Shown piece by piece: positions 25,964 to 35,071 of a stretch of DNA of 64,000 nt. Numbering within the stretch: the stretch's first letter is position 1; each line of letters starts with the position of its first letter. The stretch is from positions 14,917 to 78,916 of the forward strand of contig JBAXSZ010000004.1 in the NCBI GenBank assembly GCA_037130455.1, given 5' to 3'. Position numbers and translations under genes: made by a program. Under the pieces are notes generated by a model that worked only from the letters and a program-made list of their open reading frames with translations, was not told the origin of the DNA and searched no databases. Source of the DNA: CAIMZW01 sp037130455. Its GTDB lineage: Bacteria; Actinomycetota; Actinomycetes; Nanopelagicales; Nanopelagicaceae.

Positions 25964-27575
25964 TTCGATAGGCATAACCTTGTTCAGCTAAGAAGCGCTG
26001 GCGATTCTGCGCGAAATCCTGATCTACCGTATCGCGCGCAACTAGAGAATAAAAGCGCGCACCATGGCCGTCAGCTTTTGGACGAAGGATTCGACCCAAG
26101 CGTTGCGCCTCTTCTTGTCTAGAACCAAAAGTTCCGGAAACTTGAATAGCGATCGTTGCCTCTGGCAAATCGATAGAAAAGTTAGCCACTTTGGAAACTA
26201 CCAAACATTTAATTTCACCAGATCGATACAGGTTAAATAGACGTTCTCGTTCCTTAACGGGTGTATCGCCTTTAATAACAGGAACACCTAATTCTTCTCC
26301 CAGCGCATCCAATTGATCCAGGTATTGCCCGATAATCAAGACTTGTTCATTCGCGTGCTGACGCGCAAGTGCAACTGCAACTTTTCTCTTGGTGGCAGTA
26401 GTTGCGCAGAATCTGTAGCGGTCTTCAGCTTCTGCAGTTGCATAATTTAATCGTTCGTCATCGGTAAGGGATATCCGAACTTCAACACAATCTGCTGGCG
26501 CTATATAACCTTGGGCTTCGATTTCCTTCCAAGGAACGTCATAACGCTTTGGACCAATTAGAGAGAAAACTTCACCTTCCATTCCATCTTCACGAACTAA
26601 AGTGGCCGTCAATCCAAGACGGCGACGGGATTGGATATCTGCGGTAAAACGAAAGATCGGTGCTGGCAAGAGGTGGACTTCGTCATAAATAATTAGGCCC
26701 CAGTCGATGGCATCGAAAAGATCTAAGTGTGCGTAGACACCTTGTTTCCGCGTGGTCATTACTTGATATGTAGCAATGGTCACTGGTCTGATTTCTTTCT
26801 TTGCGCCAGAGTATTCACCGATTTCATCTTCATGCAAAGTTGTTTTTTTCAGTAGTTCATCCCGCCATTGTCGAGCTGCAATGGTGTTCGTTACCAAAAT
26901 TAAAGTTGTTGCCTTTGCGTGTGCCATTGCAGCTGCACCAACGATGGTTTTTCCGGCACCACAAGGAAGAACTACAACTCCAGAGCCTCCGTGCCAGAAA
27001 CCTTCAGCCGCTAGTTCTTGATACCTTCTTATTTGCCAGCCATCTTGTTTTAGCGCGATTTCATGGTGCTCGCCATCGACATAACCGGCAAAGTCTTCTG
27101 CTGGCCAGCCAAGTTTTAAGAGCGCTTGTTTGAGAAATCCGCGTTGTCCTGGATGCACCACAATGGTTTCGTCATCGAGTTGCAATCCAAGCATTGGGGC
27201 AACTTTTTTGCCTCTGGTTACTTCTCGAAGCACTGCTGGATCGTTGGAAACTAAAGTCAGTCCGTGGACCGGGTGTGCTTCCAATCGCAATCTGCCGTAA
27301 CGAGACATCGTGTCAGCTACATCTACCAATAATGCGTGAGGCACGGCGTAACGCGAGTACTTCAAAAGTGTGTCAATGACTTGCTCTGCATCGTGGCCGG
27401 CTGCGCGGGCATTCCACAATCCAAGCGGCGTCAATCGGTAAGTATGAATATGTTCGGGTGACTTTTCTAATTCCGCGAATGGGGCAATAGCTCGGCGACA
27501 CTCATCCGAGAGTGGGTGATCAATATCTAATAGAAGGGTTTTATCGCTTTGGACAATCAATGGGCCATCAGACAC
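25935..27575 (-). CDS. XPB/Ssl2-type DNA repair helicase
   Basis: SF2 helicase like Rv0861c. It has an N-terminal damage-recognition-like domain (residues 1-140), then motif I LPCGAGKT (203-210), the DEVH box (298-301), the XPB-specific RED motif (328-330 in ATLVREDGM) and, in helicase domain 2, SKVANFSIDLPEA with the QRLGRILRPK motif. At 546 residues it matches the bacterial family. It is the last gene of a three-gene operon and starts inside the end of the M20 peptidase gene. In vitro such proteins are 3'-5' helicases; the role in bacterial repair is not settled. Confidence 0.93.
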   Translation of the reverse strand: MSDGPLIVQSDKTLLLDIDHPLSDECRRAIAPFAELEKSPEHIHTYRLTPLGLWNARAAGHDAEQVIDTLLKYSRYAVPHALLVDVADTMSRYGRLRLEAHPVHGLTLVSNDPAVLREVTRGKKVAPMLGLQLDDETIVVHPGQRGFLKQALLKLGWPAEDFAGYVDGEHHEIALKQDGWQIRRYQELAAEGFWHGGSGVVVLPCGAGKTIVGAAAMAHAKATTLILVTNTIAARQWRDELLKKTTLHEDEIGEYSGAKKEIRPVTIATYQVMTTRKQGVYAHLDLFDAIDWGLIIYDEVHLLPAPIFRFTADIQSRRRLGLTATLVREDGMEGEVFSLIGPKRYDVPWKEIEAQGYIAPADCVEVRISLTDDERLNYATAEAEDRYRFCATTATKRKVAVALARQHANEQVLIIGQYLDQLDALGEELGVPVIKGDTPVKERERLFNLYRSGEIKCLVVSKVANFSIDLPEATIAIQVSGTFGSRQEEAQRLGRILRPKADGHGARFYSLVARDTVDQDFAQNRQRFLAEQGYAYRIIDADEVLS

Positions 27576-28644
27576 GAATGAGTTCCTTAATAAAAGCAGT
27601 TAGTAGTGTGATCCGATTGTGAATAGAAGAAATCAATATATGTTCATCGCGCGCGTGTGCTCCTCCGCCAACCGCACCCAAACCATCCAAAGTTGGAGTA
27701 CCAACAGAGGCAGAAAAGTTTCCATCGCTAGCACCACCGACGGCAGCGTGACCGATGGGTTCAAAGCCAAGACCAGCAGCAACTTTCTCTAATTTTTCAT
27801 AAAGGGTTTCCGCAGATTTAAATTCCATAGGGGGACGATTAATTCCACCGCTGATTTCTAGCCGAGCCTCTGGATGGCTTGCTTTCAGATTTCGAATGGC
27901 TTGGTCAACTCGAACTAAGTCTGAGTCGGCAAACGAACGAATATCTATATCTAAAGTTGCTGCCGCCGGTACGGTATTAGTTGAAGTTCCAGAACTCATC
28001 ATGGTGGGTGTAACCGTTGTGCCGGATTCAACGCTTTCTAACTCAGCCATTTTCAGTGCTAGCCGAGCAATTTCGGTAGTGGCGTTGATTCCTTTTTCTG
28101 GTTCTAAACCGGCATGTGCGGCCCGACCTATCGCGGTGATGCGATACATCGCCGTTCCTTTGCGAGCGGTCTTCACTTTGCCAGCAAGAGAAGACTCGAC
28201 AACTAAAACAGCTTGTGCATTTCTGGAGGCTGATTTGATGAATTCCCGCGAACTCTGGCTACCTAACTCTTCATCGGTTGTGGCCAAAATTGCGACATGC
28301 TCTTGGGCGCCCGGGATATCTTTGAGCGCATAAATAATCTGAAGAAAGCCGGCCTTCATATCAAAGACGCCAGGACCCCTGAGTACATCGCCTTCTATCA
28401 GCCACGTAGGAGTGAATGAGCCGATCGGCCAAACGGTATCCAGATGAGCCAGGACTAAGACTTTTGGTGTTTTAGTGCCCCACCAAAGAATTGGCCGACC
28501 TTGCTCGCTGTGAATCGTGGCTGGAACTCCTAGATGTGCTGAAGCAATTTGCTGCGCGAGTTCGATTACCTTGTGACAGGCCGATAAATCTTCGCTTGGA
28601 GATTCGCATTCCACCAAAGCTTGCAAGTCAGCCAGGAAAGTCAT
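27568..28644 (-). CDS. M20 family metallopeptidase (carboxypeptidase G2-like)
   Basis: Di-zinc exopeptidase. The metal ligands are His67 (LAHLDTVW), Asp95 (VFDMKAG), Glu126 with catalytic Glu125 (TTDEELGS), Glu150 (VVESS) and the late His in GGAHARDEH. The dimerisation domain contains GRAAHAG. The protein is 358 residues. The family includes glutamate carboxypeptidases that cut folate and aminoacyl-glutamates, but also general dipeptidases, so the substrate is open. There is no signal peptide. It sits between two XPB-related genes with an 8-base overlap downstream. Confidence 0.88.
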   Translation of the reverse strand: MTFLADLQALVECESPSEDLSACHKVIELAQQIASAHLGVPATIHSEQGRPILWWGTKTPKVLVLAHLDTVWPIGSFTPTWLIEGDVLRGPGVFDMKAGFLQIIYALKDIPGAQEHVAILATTDEELGSQSSREFIKSASRNAQAVLVVESSLAGKVKTARKGTAMYRITAIGRAAHAGLEPEKGINATTEIARLALKMAELESVESGTTVTPTMMSSGTSTNTVPAAATLDIDIRSFADSDLVRVDQAIRNLKASHPEARLEISGGINRPPMEFKSAETLYEKLEKVAAGLGFEPIGHAAVGGASDGNFSASVGTPTLDGLGAVGGGAHARDEHILISSIHNRITLLTAFIKELIRV

Positions 28645-28666
28645 TGGCTAATTCTGCCGTATTTGT

Positions 28667-30829
28667 TCATGACTGGGTGGCTGGGCTGACCCCAGTAATC
28701 CGGGAGATCCGAAAATGTTGCATTTCGCCAGTGGCATGATCTCGAGCCAATAGCGTGCCTAAGGAGATAGAGATTGGGTCGATAAGCCGATTGGATACCC
28801 CACCGTTGGTATCGGCGTAACCGATGGTCAGGCTGGCTTGTTCTTCTATGTATTGGTGCAGTAAATCCATGGTCTCATTGGCGGTAGTTCGGGGAATGTC
28901 CCGAGGTTTGTGGGCGCTGGCTTTCTCTCCAGCTCGGAGCATTCGCACGGCGGATTGCACCAATTGCTCACTTGCCTTACTGATTTCAGAGAGAACGCGA
29001 GGTGGTCGTGGCCGAGCCTTTGCTCTGCGAACGGCAGGCTGGGAGATTAAAAGCCCTGTTGCATTTTCGATTGCAGGCAAATAACCGGCTTCGCGCAATC
29101 CAATCAAAACCTCATTCATCTCTAAATCGGAAATGATTACTTGCGGAGCCAATTTTCGAAGGCGCAAGCCTTCGGTCCGCTTGTCGTGCATGATTTGATG
29201 AATCATTCCTTCATCTTCGCAACGAAGGTAACAATTGGCATGTCCGACTCGTAGTCGGCCATGTCGCTTAGCCACATCATTAATGAGATATTCCAAAGGT
29301 TGTGGCATTGGAGTTTTGGAAGTTTTCTTGAGGAAATCCTTTATTTGATCGCCAGTCTGACCATGATCAAGTCCGCGGCGAATAGATGCTTCGCTAAATC
29401 TATAGACGGTGGCGCCGCCTCTGCTTTCGATATCAGCAATCGTTCCAATCATGTTTGCCAGTTCCATTGTCAATGGTCCTGGCGCGATAGCGCTGTTGTC
29501 GGCCTGAATCAAAATGTGATCGACCGGATTTGGGAGGGCTTTCTCTACACCGAGTTCTTCGGAACCAGAAATGTAGGCTGCTCCAAAACTAGAGATTGCA
29601 CCTTGGCCGGTAATTCCCAACCATTCTGCTTCTCGCAAAGTCCATTGCACATATTCCGGAGTAAAGCGTTGCGGGCTTAACCATTGAACTTTCTTTTGAA
29701 TGCTTTCCAGGTCTGGATCCATTTCTGGATTTCTCGCAAGCAATTGCACAATTGATTTGCGCGTTGATGCAATTCCTACTCGGTCCAACTCTGGCCCAAG
29801 CGGTGCAATATTTTTACCTTCACTTTTTCCAATTAATCCGCTGACTCTGGAGGTTTCAAACCAGAGTGAGACCAAACTTTCCCATCGCTCTTCCGAATTT
29901 TTTGTCATCCACAAATCAAAGGCGTGCGTGGGCAATATCTGATCATCAGTATCAATGACAACTAATCCAGCTAAATAAAGAATCTCTGCGACAAATCCTG
30001 CGCAAGCCTCATCAACTCCAAGGTGCTCTGCCGAACGCTTTAAATCTCTTACGCCCAGACCGCCAGTTCGGAGTGCGACTGGAGGTTCATCGGACCAGTT
30101 ATGGGCCAACTCTTCGGTCCATCGCATAAAGGTGGAAATATTGGCAATCGCGGCTCGGTCCACATCTTTTTCTTTGCGCACCGTGCCGATCATTTTGGGA
30201 GCGGTGTGAGAAAGTTCGCGGTAAACCTTTCCTTGGCGAAGATGCAATGCGACTTCGCGGGGCAAGATCACCGTCTTTGAATCAAAAGCTAAGAGTAAAT
30301 GGTGCTCCAAGAGCCAGCCAATTGCTGGACCGGGCTTGGTGACTGAAGAAATTTGACCTCGGGGAGGACCCCATACCAATCGACTCAGAACATCCAGCGA
30401 AGCTTTTGGCGCTTGGTTTAATGGTAAAAGATCAACAGGGACTGGTGAATATGGGCCAAGGCCAGCCGGTTCATCACCGAGCATTGGTCGAATGTTGGAA
30501 GGTAAACGATATTTAGTTCCGTCTTTATAAAGTAGTCCGCGGGACCAGAGTTCCACGGTGCTGGCTTTTGCAGATAAATCTGTTAGATCAACTAATTGGG
30601 CCATAGAGAAAGGTTCATGTAAAACACTGGCGGCAATGAGTAGATCATGTTGCCAACGATTAAGAGATTCCAACGCGCGAATTAAACTTGGAACCGAGTT
30701 TGCCCGCCCAGCCAAGGCATTGAAGTCGGTTGGCACTGGAGTAAGCAGATCCGGGCGAAAAGAAAATAGTTCGGAAATTGCCGCGTCATCTCGCTCGCGA
30801 AGCTCTTGGGCGAAGGATGGTGTCGACAT
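28667..30829 (-). CDS. Helicase C-terminal (XPB/Ssl2-associated) domain protein
   Basis: A 720-residue protein like Rv0862c, which in mycobacteria lies next to the XPB helicase gene. It has no Walker A or DEAD-type box. The N-terminal part is helical with winged-helix-like segments (about residues 20-120 and 230-340). The C-terminal third carries the region annotated as a helicase-associated domain, with HILIQADNSAIAPGPL and GHANCYLRCEDEGMIH. It may regulate or target the helicase encoded downstream. The ATG is preceded by a near-leaderless promoter. Confidence 0.85.
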   Translation of the reverse strand: MSTPSFAQELRERDDAAISELFSFRPDLLTPVPTDFNALAGRANSVPSLIRALESLNRWQHDLLIAASVLHEPFSMAQLVDLTDLSAKASTVELWSRGLLYKDGTKYRLPSNIRPMLGDEPAGLGPYSPVPVDLLPLNQAPKASLDVLSRLVWGPPRGQISSVTKPGPAIGWLLEHHLLLAFDSKTVILPREVALHLRQGKVYRELSHTAPKMIGTVRKEKDVDRAAIANISTFMRWTEELAHNWSDEPPVALRTGGLGVRDLKRSAEHLGVDEACAGFVAEILYLAGLVVIDTDDQILPTHAFDLWMTKNSEERWESLVSLWFETSRVSGLIGKSEGKNIAPLGPELDRVGIASTRKSIVQLLARNPEMDPDLESIQKKVQWLSPQRFTPEYVQWTLREAEWLGITGQGAISSFGAAYISGSEELGVEKALPNPVDHILIQADNSAIAPGPLTMELANMIGTIADIESRGGATVYRFSEASIRRGLDHGQTGDQIKDFLKKTSKTPMPQPLEYLINDVAKRHGRLRVGHANCYLRCEDEGMIHQIMHDKRTEGLRLRKLAPQVIISDLEMNEVLIGLREAGYLPAIENATGLLISQPAVRRAKARPRPPRVLSEISKASEQLVQSAVRMLRAGEKASAHKPRDIPRTTANETMDLLHQYIEEQASLTIGYADTNGGVSNRLIDPISISLGTLLARDHATGEMQHFRISRITGVSPATQS

Positions 30830-30838
30830 AACTGGTCT

Positions 30839-30844
30839 ACATTA
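30839..30844 (-). promoter_or_regulatory. Possible -10 element of the helicase operon
   Basis: On the minus strand TAATGT stands nine bases before the ATG at 30829, with no ribosome binding site. It would drive the three-gene operon ending at 25935. It falls in the 36-base gap behind the HAD gene. Confidence 0.4.
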
Positions 30845-30865
30845 CCGATGATTGGTGGCTAGGGG

Positions 30866-31645
30866 TTAGTCGGAATTCTTTCGTTTCCCAGATCGTGGGG
30901 AAAATAGCGTGGCTAGGGCAGCTAAACGGCTCAAAATCGGACCAAGGAAGCGGGAGAGCGCTCGTGCTCGCCGAAATTCATGGATTGGCCAATTGTCGCG
31001 AATCGCACGGATCTGCAAGAGGGCATCGGGGTTTATCGCGCGCGGGTGGCCAACCGCTTCCAGCAGTGGCAAATCGTGATGGCTATCTGAATAGGCGTAG
31101 GAGCTACTTAGGTCAATATTCTTTTCGCCAGCTAGCGCCTTGATTGCCAGCGCTTTCTCTTTGCCATGGAGCAATTTTCCAATCATCTTCCCGGTGTATT
31201 TTCCGTCTTTGACTTCGGCAATGGTTCCAAGCGCCCCGGTCAGACCCAACCGCTTTGCAATTAAGTTGGCCATATCGATAGGGGTGGCAGTGACCAGCCA
31301 GACTTCCTCACCAGCCCGCAGGTGTTCATTGGCAATTTCAATGGTGCCTTGCCAGAGTTTGGCCGAGACATATTCGTCGTAAATTTCCAGACCAATCGTT
31401 TCCAACTCTTTAACGTTGTGGCCTCCAATAAATTCACAGGCGGCTTTCTGAATTCGATCAATCTCTTCTTTATTCTCTTTGCCAGTCAACCGATAGCGCA
31501 GATTGGCCAGCACAAAGGCCGAGATCTCGCGTTTTGTGAAGAAGCCCCTTTGATACATGCCGCGACCGAGGAAGAAGAGGCTAGAGCCCTTCAAAATCGT
31601 ATTATCGACATCAAAGAAGGCAACTCGTTTAGGTTGGAGCGCCAT
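30866..31645 (-). CDS. HAD-IB family phosphatase (SerB-like)
   Basis: A 259-residue HAD hydrolase with motif I DVDNT (Asp12, Asp14), motif II in WLVTATP, and motif III/IV as the lysine in HGKEKALAIK and the YSDSHHDLPLLEAVG segment. The cap is the helical C1 type seen in phosphoserine phosphatase-like and acyl-phosphate enzymes. It matches Rv0505c-type proteins, whose substrate is not established. It begins 50 bases from the divergent histidine phosphatase gene. Confidence 0.88.
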   Translation of the reverse strand: MALQPKRVAFFDVDNTILKGSSLFFLGRGMYQRGFFTKREISAFVLANLRYRLTGKENKEEIDRIQKAACEFIGGHNVKELETIGLEIYDEYVSAKLWQGTIEIANEHLRAGEEVWLVTATPIDMANLIAKRLGLTGALGTIAEVKDGKYTGKMIGKLLHGKEKALAIKALAGEKNIDLSSSYAYSDSHHDLPLLEAVGHPRAINPDALLQIRAIRDNWPIHEFRRARALSRFLGPILSRLAALATLFSPRSGKRKNSD

Positions 31646-31651
31646 ATCACT

Positions 31652-31657
31652 ACCTTA
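31652..31657 (-). promoter_or_regulatory. Leaderless -10 element of the HAD gene
   Basis: On the minus strand TAAGGT is followed by six bases (AGTGAT) and the ATG at 31645. It faces the matching element of the opposite gene across a 50-base gap. Confidence 0.55.
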
Positions 31658-31683
31658 GCGAAGCCAGCCCCTTCGGGCTCCTT

Positions 31684-31689
31684 TATGCT
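31684..31689 (+). promoter_or_regulatory. Leaderless -10 element of the histidine phosphatase operon
   Basis: TATGCT is followed by six bases (TGCCCC) and the ATG at 31696. No ribosome binding site is present. This is the only promoter-like signal for the cytochrome c maturation operon. Confidence 0.6.
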
Positions 31690-31695
31690 TGCCCC

Positions 31696-32316
31696 ATGGG
31701 GGCTACCATTCATTTTCTTCGCCATGGCGAAGTCGAAAATCCAGAGAAGATTCTCTATGGGCGTCAACCAGGCTGGCGGTTATCAGATCGTGGCCAAGAG
31801 ATGGCTGTGGCGGTCAGTGAATGGTCTAAAAACCTTCCGCTCGGAGCGGTTTTAGCCTCGCCATTGCAGCGCGCGCAAGAGACCGCCGCACCTGTAGCGA
31901 AAGTGCATGGATTGCCTATTCATACGGAAGATCGGTTAATTGAAGCCACTAATGTTTTTGAAGGTCAAAAGTTCGAATTTGGCAGCGGGGTCTTGAAACA
32001 CCCAAAGTCTTGGCGCCATCTTTATAACCCATGGAAACCCTCTTGGGGAGAGCCTTACGAAGAGCAGATTTCCCGAATGTTGGCCTCACTTTTCGCCGCC
32101 AGAGATCTGGCCGATGGAAAAGATGCCATCTGTGTATCGCACCAATTGCCCATCTGGATACTCCGATCTGCCATTGAAGGTCGGAAATTAATCCATGATC
32201 CCCGAAAACGTCAATGTACCTTGGCCTCTGTGACCAGCTTCGTTCTAGATGATGAAGGCATGATTTCAGATTTCTATTACACCGAACCCGCGAAACATTT
32301 GCTTCCAACAAAATGA
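31696..32316 (+). CDS. Histidine phosphatase family protein
   Basis: A 206-residue phosphoglycerate-mutase-like enzyme with the catalytic RHG motif (residues 9-11, IHFLRHGEVEN) and the second catalytic His in CVSHQLPI. ASPLQRAQETA is the usual substrate-loop motif. It corresponds to Rv0525, the first gene of the same block in Mycobacterium. Substrate unknown; the link to cytochrome maturation is positional. Its stop overlaps the next gene by four bases. Confidence 0.9.
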   Translation: MGATIHFLRHGEVENPEKILYGRQPGWRLSDRGQEMAVAVSEWSKNLPLGAVLASPLQRAQETAAPVAKVHGLPIHTEDRLIEATNVFEGQKFEFGSGVLKHPKSWRHLYNPWKPSWGEPYEEQISRMLASLFAARDLADGKDAICVSHQLPIWILRSAIEGRKLIHDPRKRQCTLASVTSFVLDDEGMISDFYYTEPAKHLLPTK

Positions 32317-32888
32317 AGTTATCTGAAAGCGGAAAACTAATTGCGGTGGCAATATCCATTTCTTCACTGTTGCTCGTAACTGGATGTTCTAGTGGTGGTC
32401 TTTCCAAGCCCAATGAAAACGCTTTTGTTTCCGGATCTGGTGTCGCCGTTTACATCAAACCTGCAGATCGAAAAATAGCGCCGATAATTGGCGGCCCTAC
32501 TTTGGATGGAACTTCGCTAACTCTCCTGCCAAATAAAGTGACTGTTATTAATGTATGGGCTTCGTGGTGTTCTCCATGTCGAGCTGAGGCGCCATTGCTT
32601 CAAGATTTCTCCCAACAATATCCAGAGATTCAATTTGCCGGAATATTAACTCGGGATAATTTTACATCGGCGCAAAGTTTCGTAGCCAGATTCAAGCTCA
32701 CCTATCCCTCGTTCGTTGATGATTCGTTATTGACGAAATTTCGTGGCTCCTTAACTCCTAACGCGATTCCGACAACCCTGATTATTGATGCTTCTGGTTA
32801 CGTTGCCGCTCGCATTAGTGGCGAAGTGACGGTGGCATTGCTTCGGGATTTAATTACCAAGGTCAAGAGCGAGCCCCGCAATGCATAA
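32313..32888 (+). CDS. resA: Lipoprotein thioredoxin of the TlpA/ResA type
   Basis: Extracytoplasmic thiol-disulfide protein that reduces apocytochrome c for haem attachment. The lipobox LLVTGC places the lipidated Cys at residue 25. The active site is WCSPC (Cys86, Cys89), and the cis-Pro loop lies in TPNAIPTTLIIDASG. It is 191 residues long. It lies before ccdA, which would supply electrons, with an 8-base overlap. It corresponds to Rv0526. Confidence 0.92.
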   Translation: MKLSESGKLIAVAISISSLLLVTGCSSGGLSKPNENAFVSGSGVAVYIKPADRKIAPIIGGPTLDGTSLTLLPNKVTVINVWASWCSPCRAEAPLLQDFSQQYPEIQFAGILTRDNFTSAQSFVARFKLTYPSFVDDSLLTKFRGSLTPNAIPTTLIIDASGYVAARISGEVTVALLRDLITKVKSEPRNA

Positions 32889-33612
32889 TTTCTTGGTCAA
32901 TCAGATCTTTGATGGAAATGTGCTCACTGCAATCATCGTTGCCGCAGTTGCGGGATTGATTTCTTTTTTCTCACCTTGCGTTATCCCGTTGGTACCCGGT
33001 TACCTTTCTTATGCGGCAGGCATGACGGAAGTTCGAACTCGCGGTCGCGTTGCTCTGGGATCGATTCTATTTGTGCTCGGTTTTTCTGCGCTTTTTATCT
33101 CTTATGGCGCCCTCTTTGGTGGTTTGGGATCCACAATAAGCAATCATGCTCGGTGGATTTCTGTTGGGCTTGGATTGCTGACCATAGGGATGGGAATTGT
33201 TTTTCTCTTCAATCAAAAGTTTTATCGCTCCTTTAAACCACAATGGAAAATTCAAGCAGGACTCTTCGGGGCTCCGGTACTGGGATTTCTCTTTGGGATT
33301 GGTTGGACACCTTGCATCGGCCCAACATTAGGTGCGGTCCAAGCCCTCTCTTTCGAAAGCAGCAGCGCTCTTCGCGGTGCAATTCTTAGCGTTGCATACT
33401 GTTTAGGTTTGGGCATTCCCTTCATTGGGGTGGGATTGTTCTTCGATCAGTCTCAAAGATTGCGTAAATTTATCTCAAGGCATGGGAATGTAATGACTAG
33501 ATTTGGCGGCATCTTTCTTATTGTGATTGGAATTCTTCAAGTGAGCGGAATGTGGGACCACGTGGTGAATTCGCTTCGCGACCTCATCTCTGGGTTTGTG
33601 CCGGTGATTTAA
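32881..33612 (+). CDS. ccdA: Cytochrome c biogenesis protein CcdA
   Basis: Six-helix membrane protein that carries electrons from cytosolic thioredoxin to the extracytoplasmic TlpA-like protein. The two redox cysteines are Cys33 in FFSPCVIPLVPGY and Cys145 in GWTPCIGPTLG. The 243-residue length is normal. The stop shares one base with the resB ATG. Confidence 0.95.
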   Translation: MHNFLVNQIFDGNVLTAIIVAAVAGLISFFSPCVIPLVPGYLSYAAGMTEVRTRGRVALGSILFVLGFSALFISYGALFGGLGSTISNHARWISVGLGLLTIGMGIVFLFNQKFYRSFKPQWKIQAGLFGAPVLGFLFGIGWTPCIGPTLGAVQALSFESSSALRGAILSVAYCLGLGIPFIGVGLFFDQSQRLRKFISRHGNVMTRFGGIFLIVIGILQVSGMWDHVVNSLRDLISGFVPVI

Positions 33613-35069
33613 TGAGCGCGACTCCAGAGTTAGAAACCAAAGGTCTGCTTCGTTGGATGTGGCGCCAACTCACCAGCATGCGCATAGCCTTGATTCTTTT
33701 GCTGACCTTAGGTTTGGCTGCGATTCCTGGATCGATTTTTCCGCAACGAAGTCAAAATCCCATGAAGGTGCAAGAATTTTTTACAAATAATCCGCAGCTG
33801 GCAATCTGGATGGATCGCGTCAAACTCTTTGACGTGTATAGCTCGCCATGGTTTAGCGCTGTTTATCTGCTTCTTTTTATTTCACTCATTGGCTGTGTTC
33901 TGCCTCGAACGTTTCAACATCTTAAGGCACTGCGTTCAAAGCCACCACTAACGCCTAAATATTTAGACCGGATGGAGTTTTACACTCCCGTGGCAGAGCC
34001 CAAAGCAAAATCGTTGGATATTGCCGAAGCGTGGCTGAAGAAACGCAAATTTCGCATCCGCCGAGATGTTGATTCAATTTCTGCCGAAAAGGGTTATCTT
34101 CGTGAAACCGGAAACTTACTCTTCCATCTTTCTTTGATTCTTATTTTGGTTGCGGTTGGAGTTGGCGCACTATATGGTTCAAAAGGCGAAGCGATTCTCA
34201 ACGTCGGGGAAAGATTTATTAATACTCCAACCTCTTATGACAATCTCTCTTTTGGAAAATTCCAATCCGAAGGATCCCTGGATCCCTTCTCGTTAGTTAT
34301 CGCAGATTTTCAAGCAAAATATGATCCAGCAACAAATGCCCCAACCGATTATTCATTACAAGTTAAGTTGGCCAATCCTGTCGGTTCAAAAGAAGTCACC
34401 AAAACGATAAAGGTGAACTCGCCACTTACGCTGGGTAGCACAAAAATTTACCTCCAAGCTAATGGTTATTCCCCGGTTGTAACCGTCAGGGACAGAACCG
34501 GAAAGTTGATCTTCCACGGCGCGGTTCCATTTCTACCGCAGGATGGAAATCTGACTTCATCAGGGGCCATCAAGATCCCGGATATGACGCCACAAGTTGG
34601 TTTCGTTTCTACCTTCTTGCCAACGGCTGATCGAACTGCTTCTCGTGGCGCCTTCTCTTCATACCCAGAGGTATTGGATCCCCGACTGCTCTTTTCGGCC
34701 TGGAAAGGAAACTTAGGGTTAGATTCCGGAGTTCCGCAATCGGTCTATCGGATTAACACCTCGAAGATGGTACGAATTGGGCTTAAAGCGTTAGAGCTTG
34801 GCCAAAGTTATGATTTTGGAACTGGCACCATCACCTTCGATGGTTGGAAATCTTGGGTCAACCTGCAGATAGTCGATGACCCAGGCAAGATGTACGCATT
34901 GCTTGGAGCGCTATTGGCGATTCTTGGTTTGATCTCGTCACTTTTTACCCGACAACGTCGCATTTGGGTAAAGCAAGCCGATGGAATTGAACTGGCAGGA
35001 TTAGCCAAGAACGCTCTGCCTGGTGTTAAACAAGAGATCGAAGAATTAGCAAAAGAATTGAAGGGGTAA
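33612..35069 (+). CDS. resB: Cytochrome c biogenesis protein ResB (Ccs1)
   Basis: Half of the System II haem lyase, with CcsB. From the ATG at 33612 (TAATG overlap with ccdA) it is 485 residues: three N-terminal membrane segments (about residues 20-45, 75-95 and 165-185), a large extracytoplasmic domain, and one C-terminal membrane segment with LGALLAILGLISSLF. An in-frame start 60 bases earlier lies inside ccdA and is unlikely. Corresponds to Rv0528. Confidence 0.95.
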   Translation: MSATPELETKGLLRWMWRQLTSMRIALILLLTLGLAAIPGSIFPQRSQNPMKVQEFFTNNPQLAIWMDRVKLFDVYSSPWFSAVYLLLFISLIGCVLPRTFQHLKALRSKPPLTPKYLDRMEFYTPVAEPKAKSLDIAEAWLKKRKFRIRRDVDSISAEKGYLRETGNLLFHLSLILILVAVGVGALYGSKGEAILNVGERFINTPTSYDNLSFGKFQSEGSLDPFSLVIADFQAKYDPATNAPTDYSLQVKLANPVGSKEVTKTIKVNSPLTLGSTKIYLQANGYSPVVTVRDRTGKLIFHGAVPFLPQDGNLTSSGAIKIPDMTPQVGFVSTFLPTADRTASRGAFSSYPEVLDPRLLFSAWKGNLGLDSGVPQSVYRINTSKMVRIGLKALELGQSYDFGTGTITFDGWKSWVNLQIVDDPGKMYALLGALLAILGLISSLFTRQRRIWVKQADGIELAGLAKNALPGVKQEIEELAKELKG

Positions 35070-35071
35070 TT

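Noticed and set aside
27568..28644. M20 gene as a folate-recycling enzyme tied to the fol operon
   Set aside because: The carboxypeptidase G2 likeness is only at family level, and the fol genes are 20 kb away. The substrate cannot be assigned from sequence.
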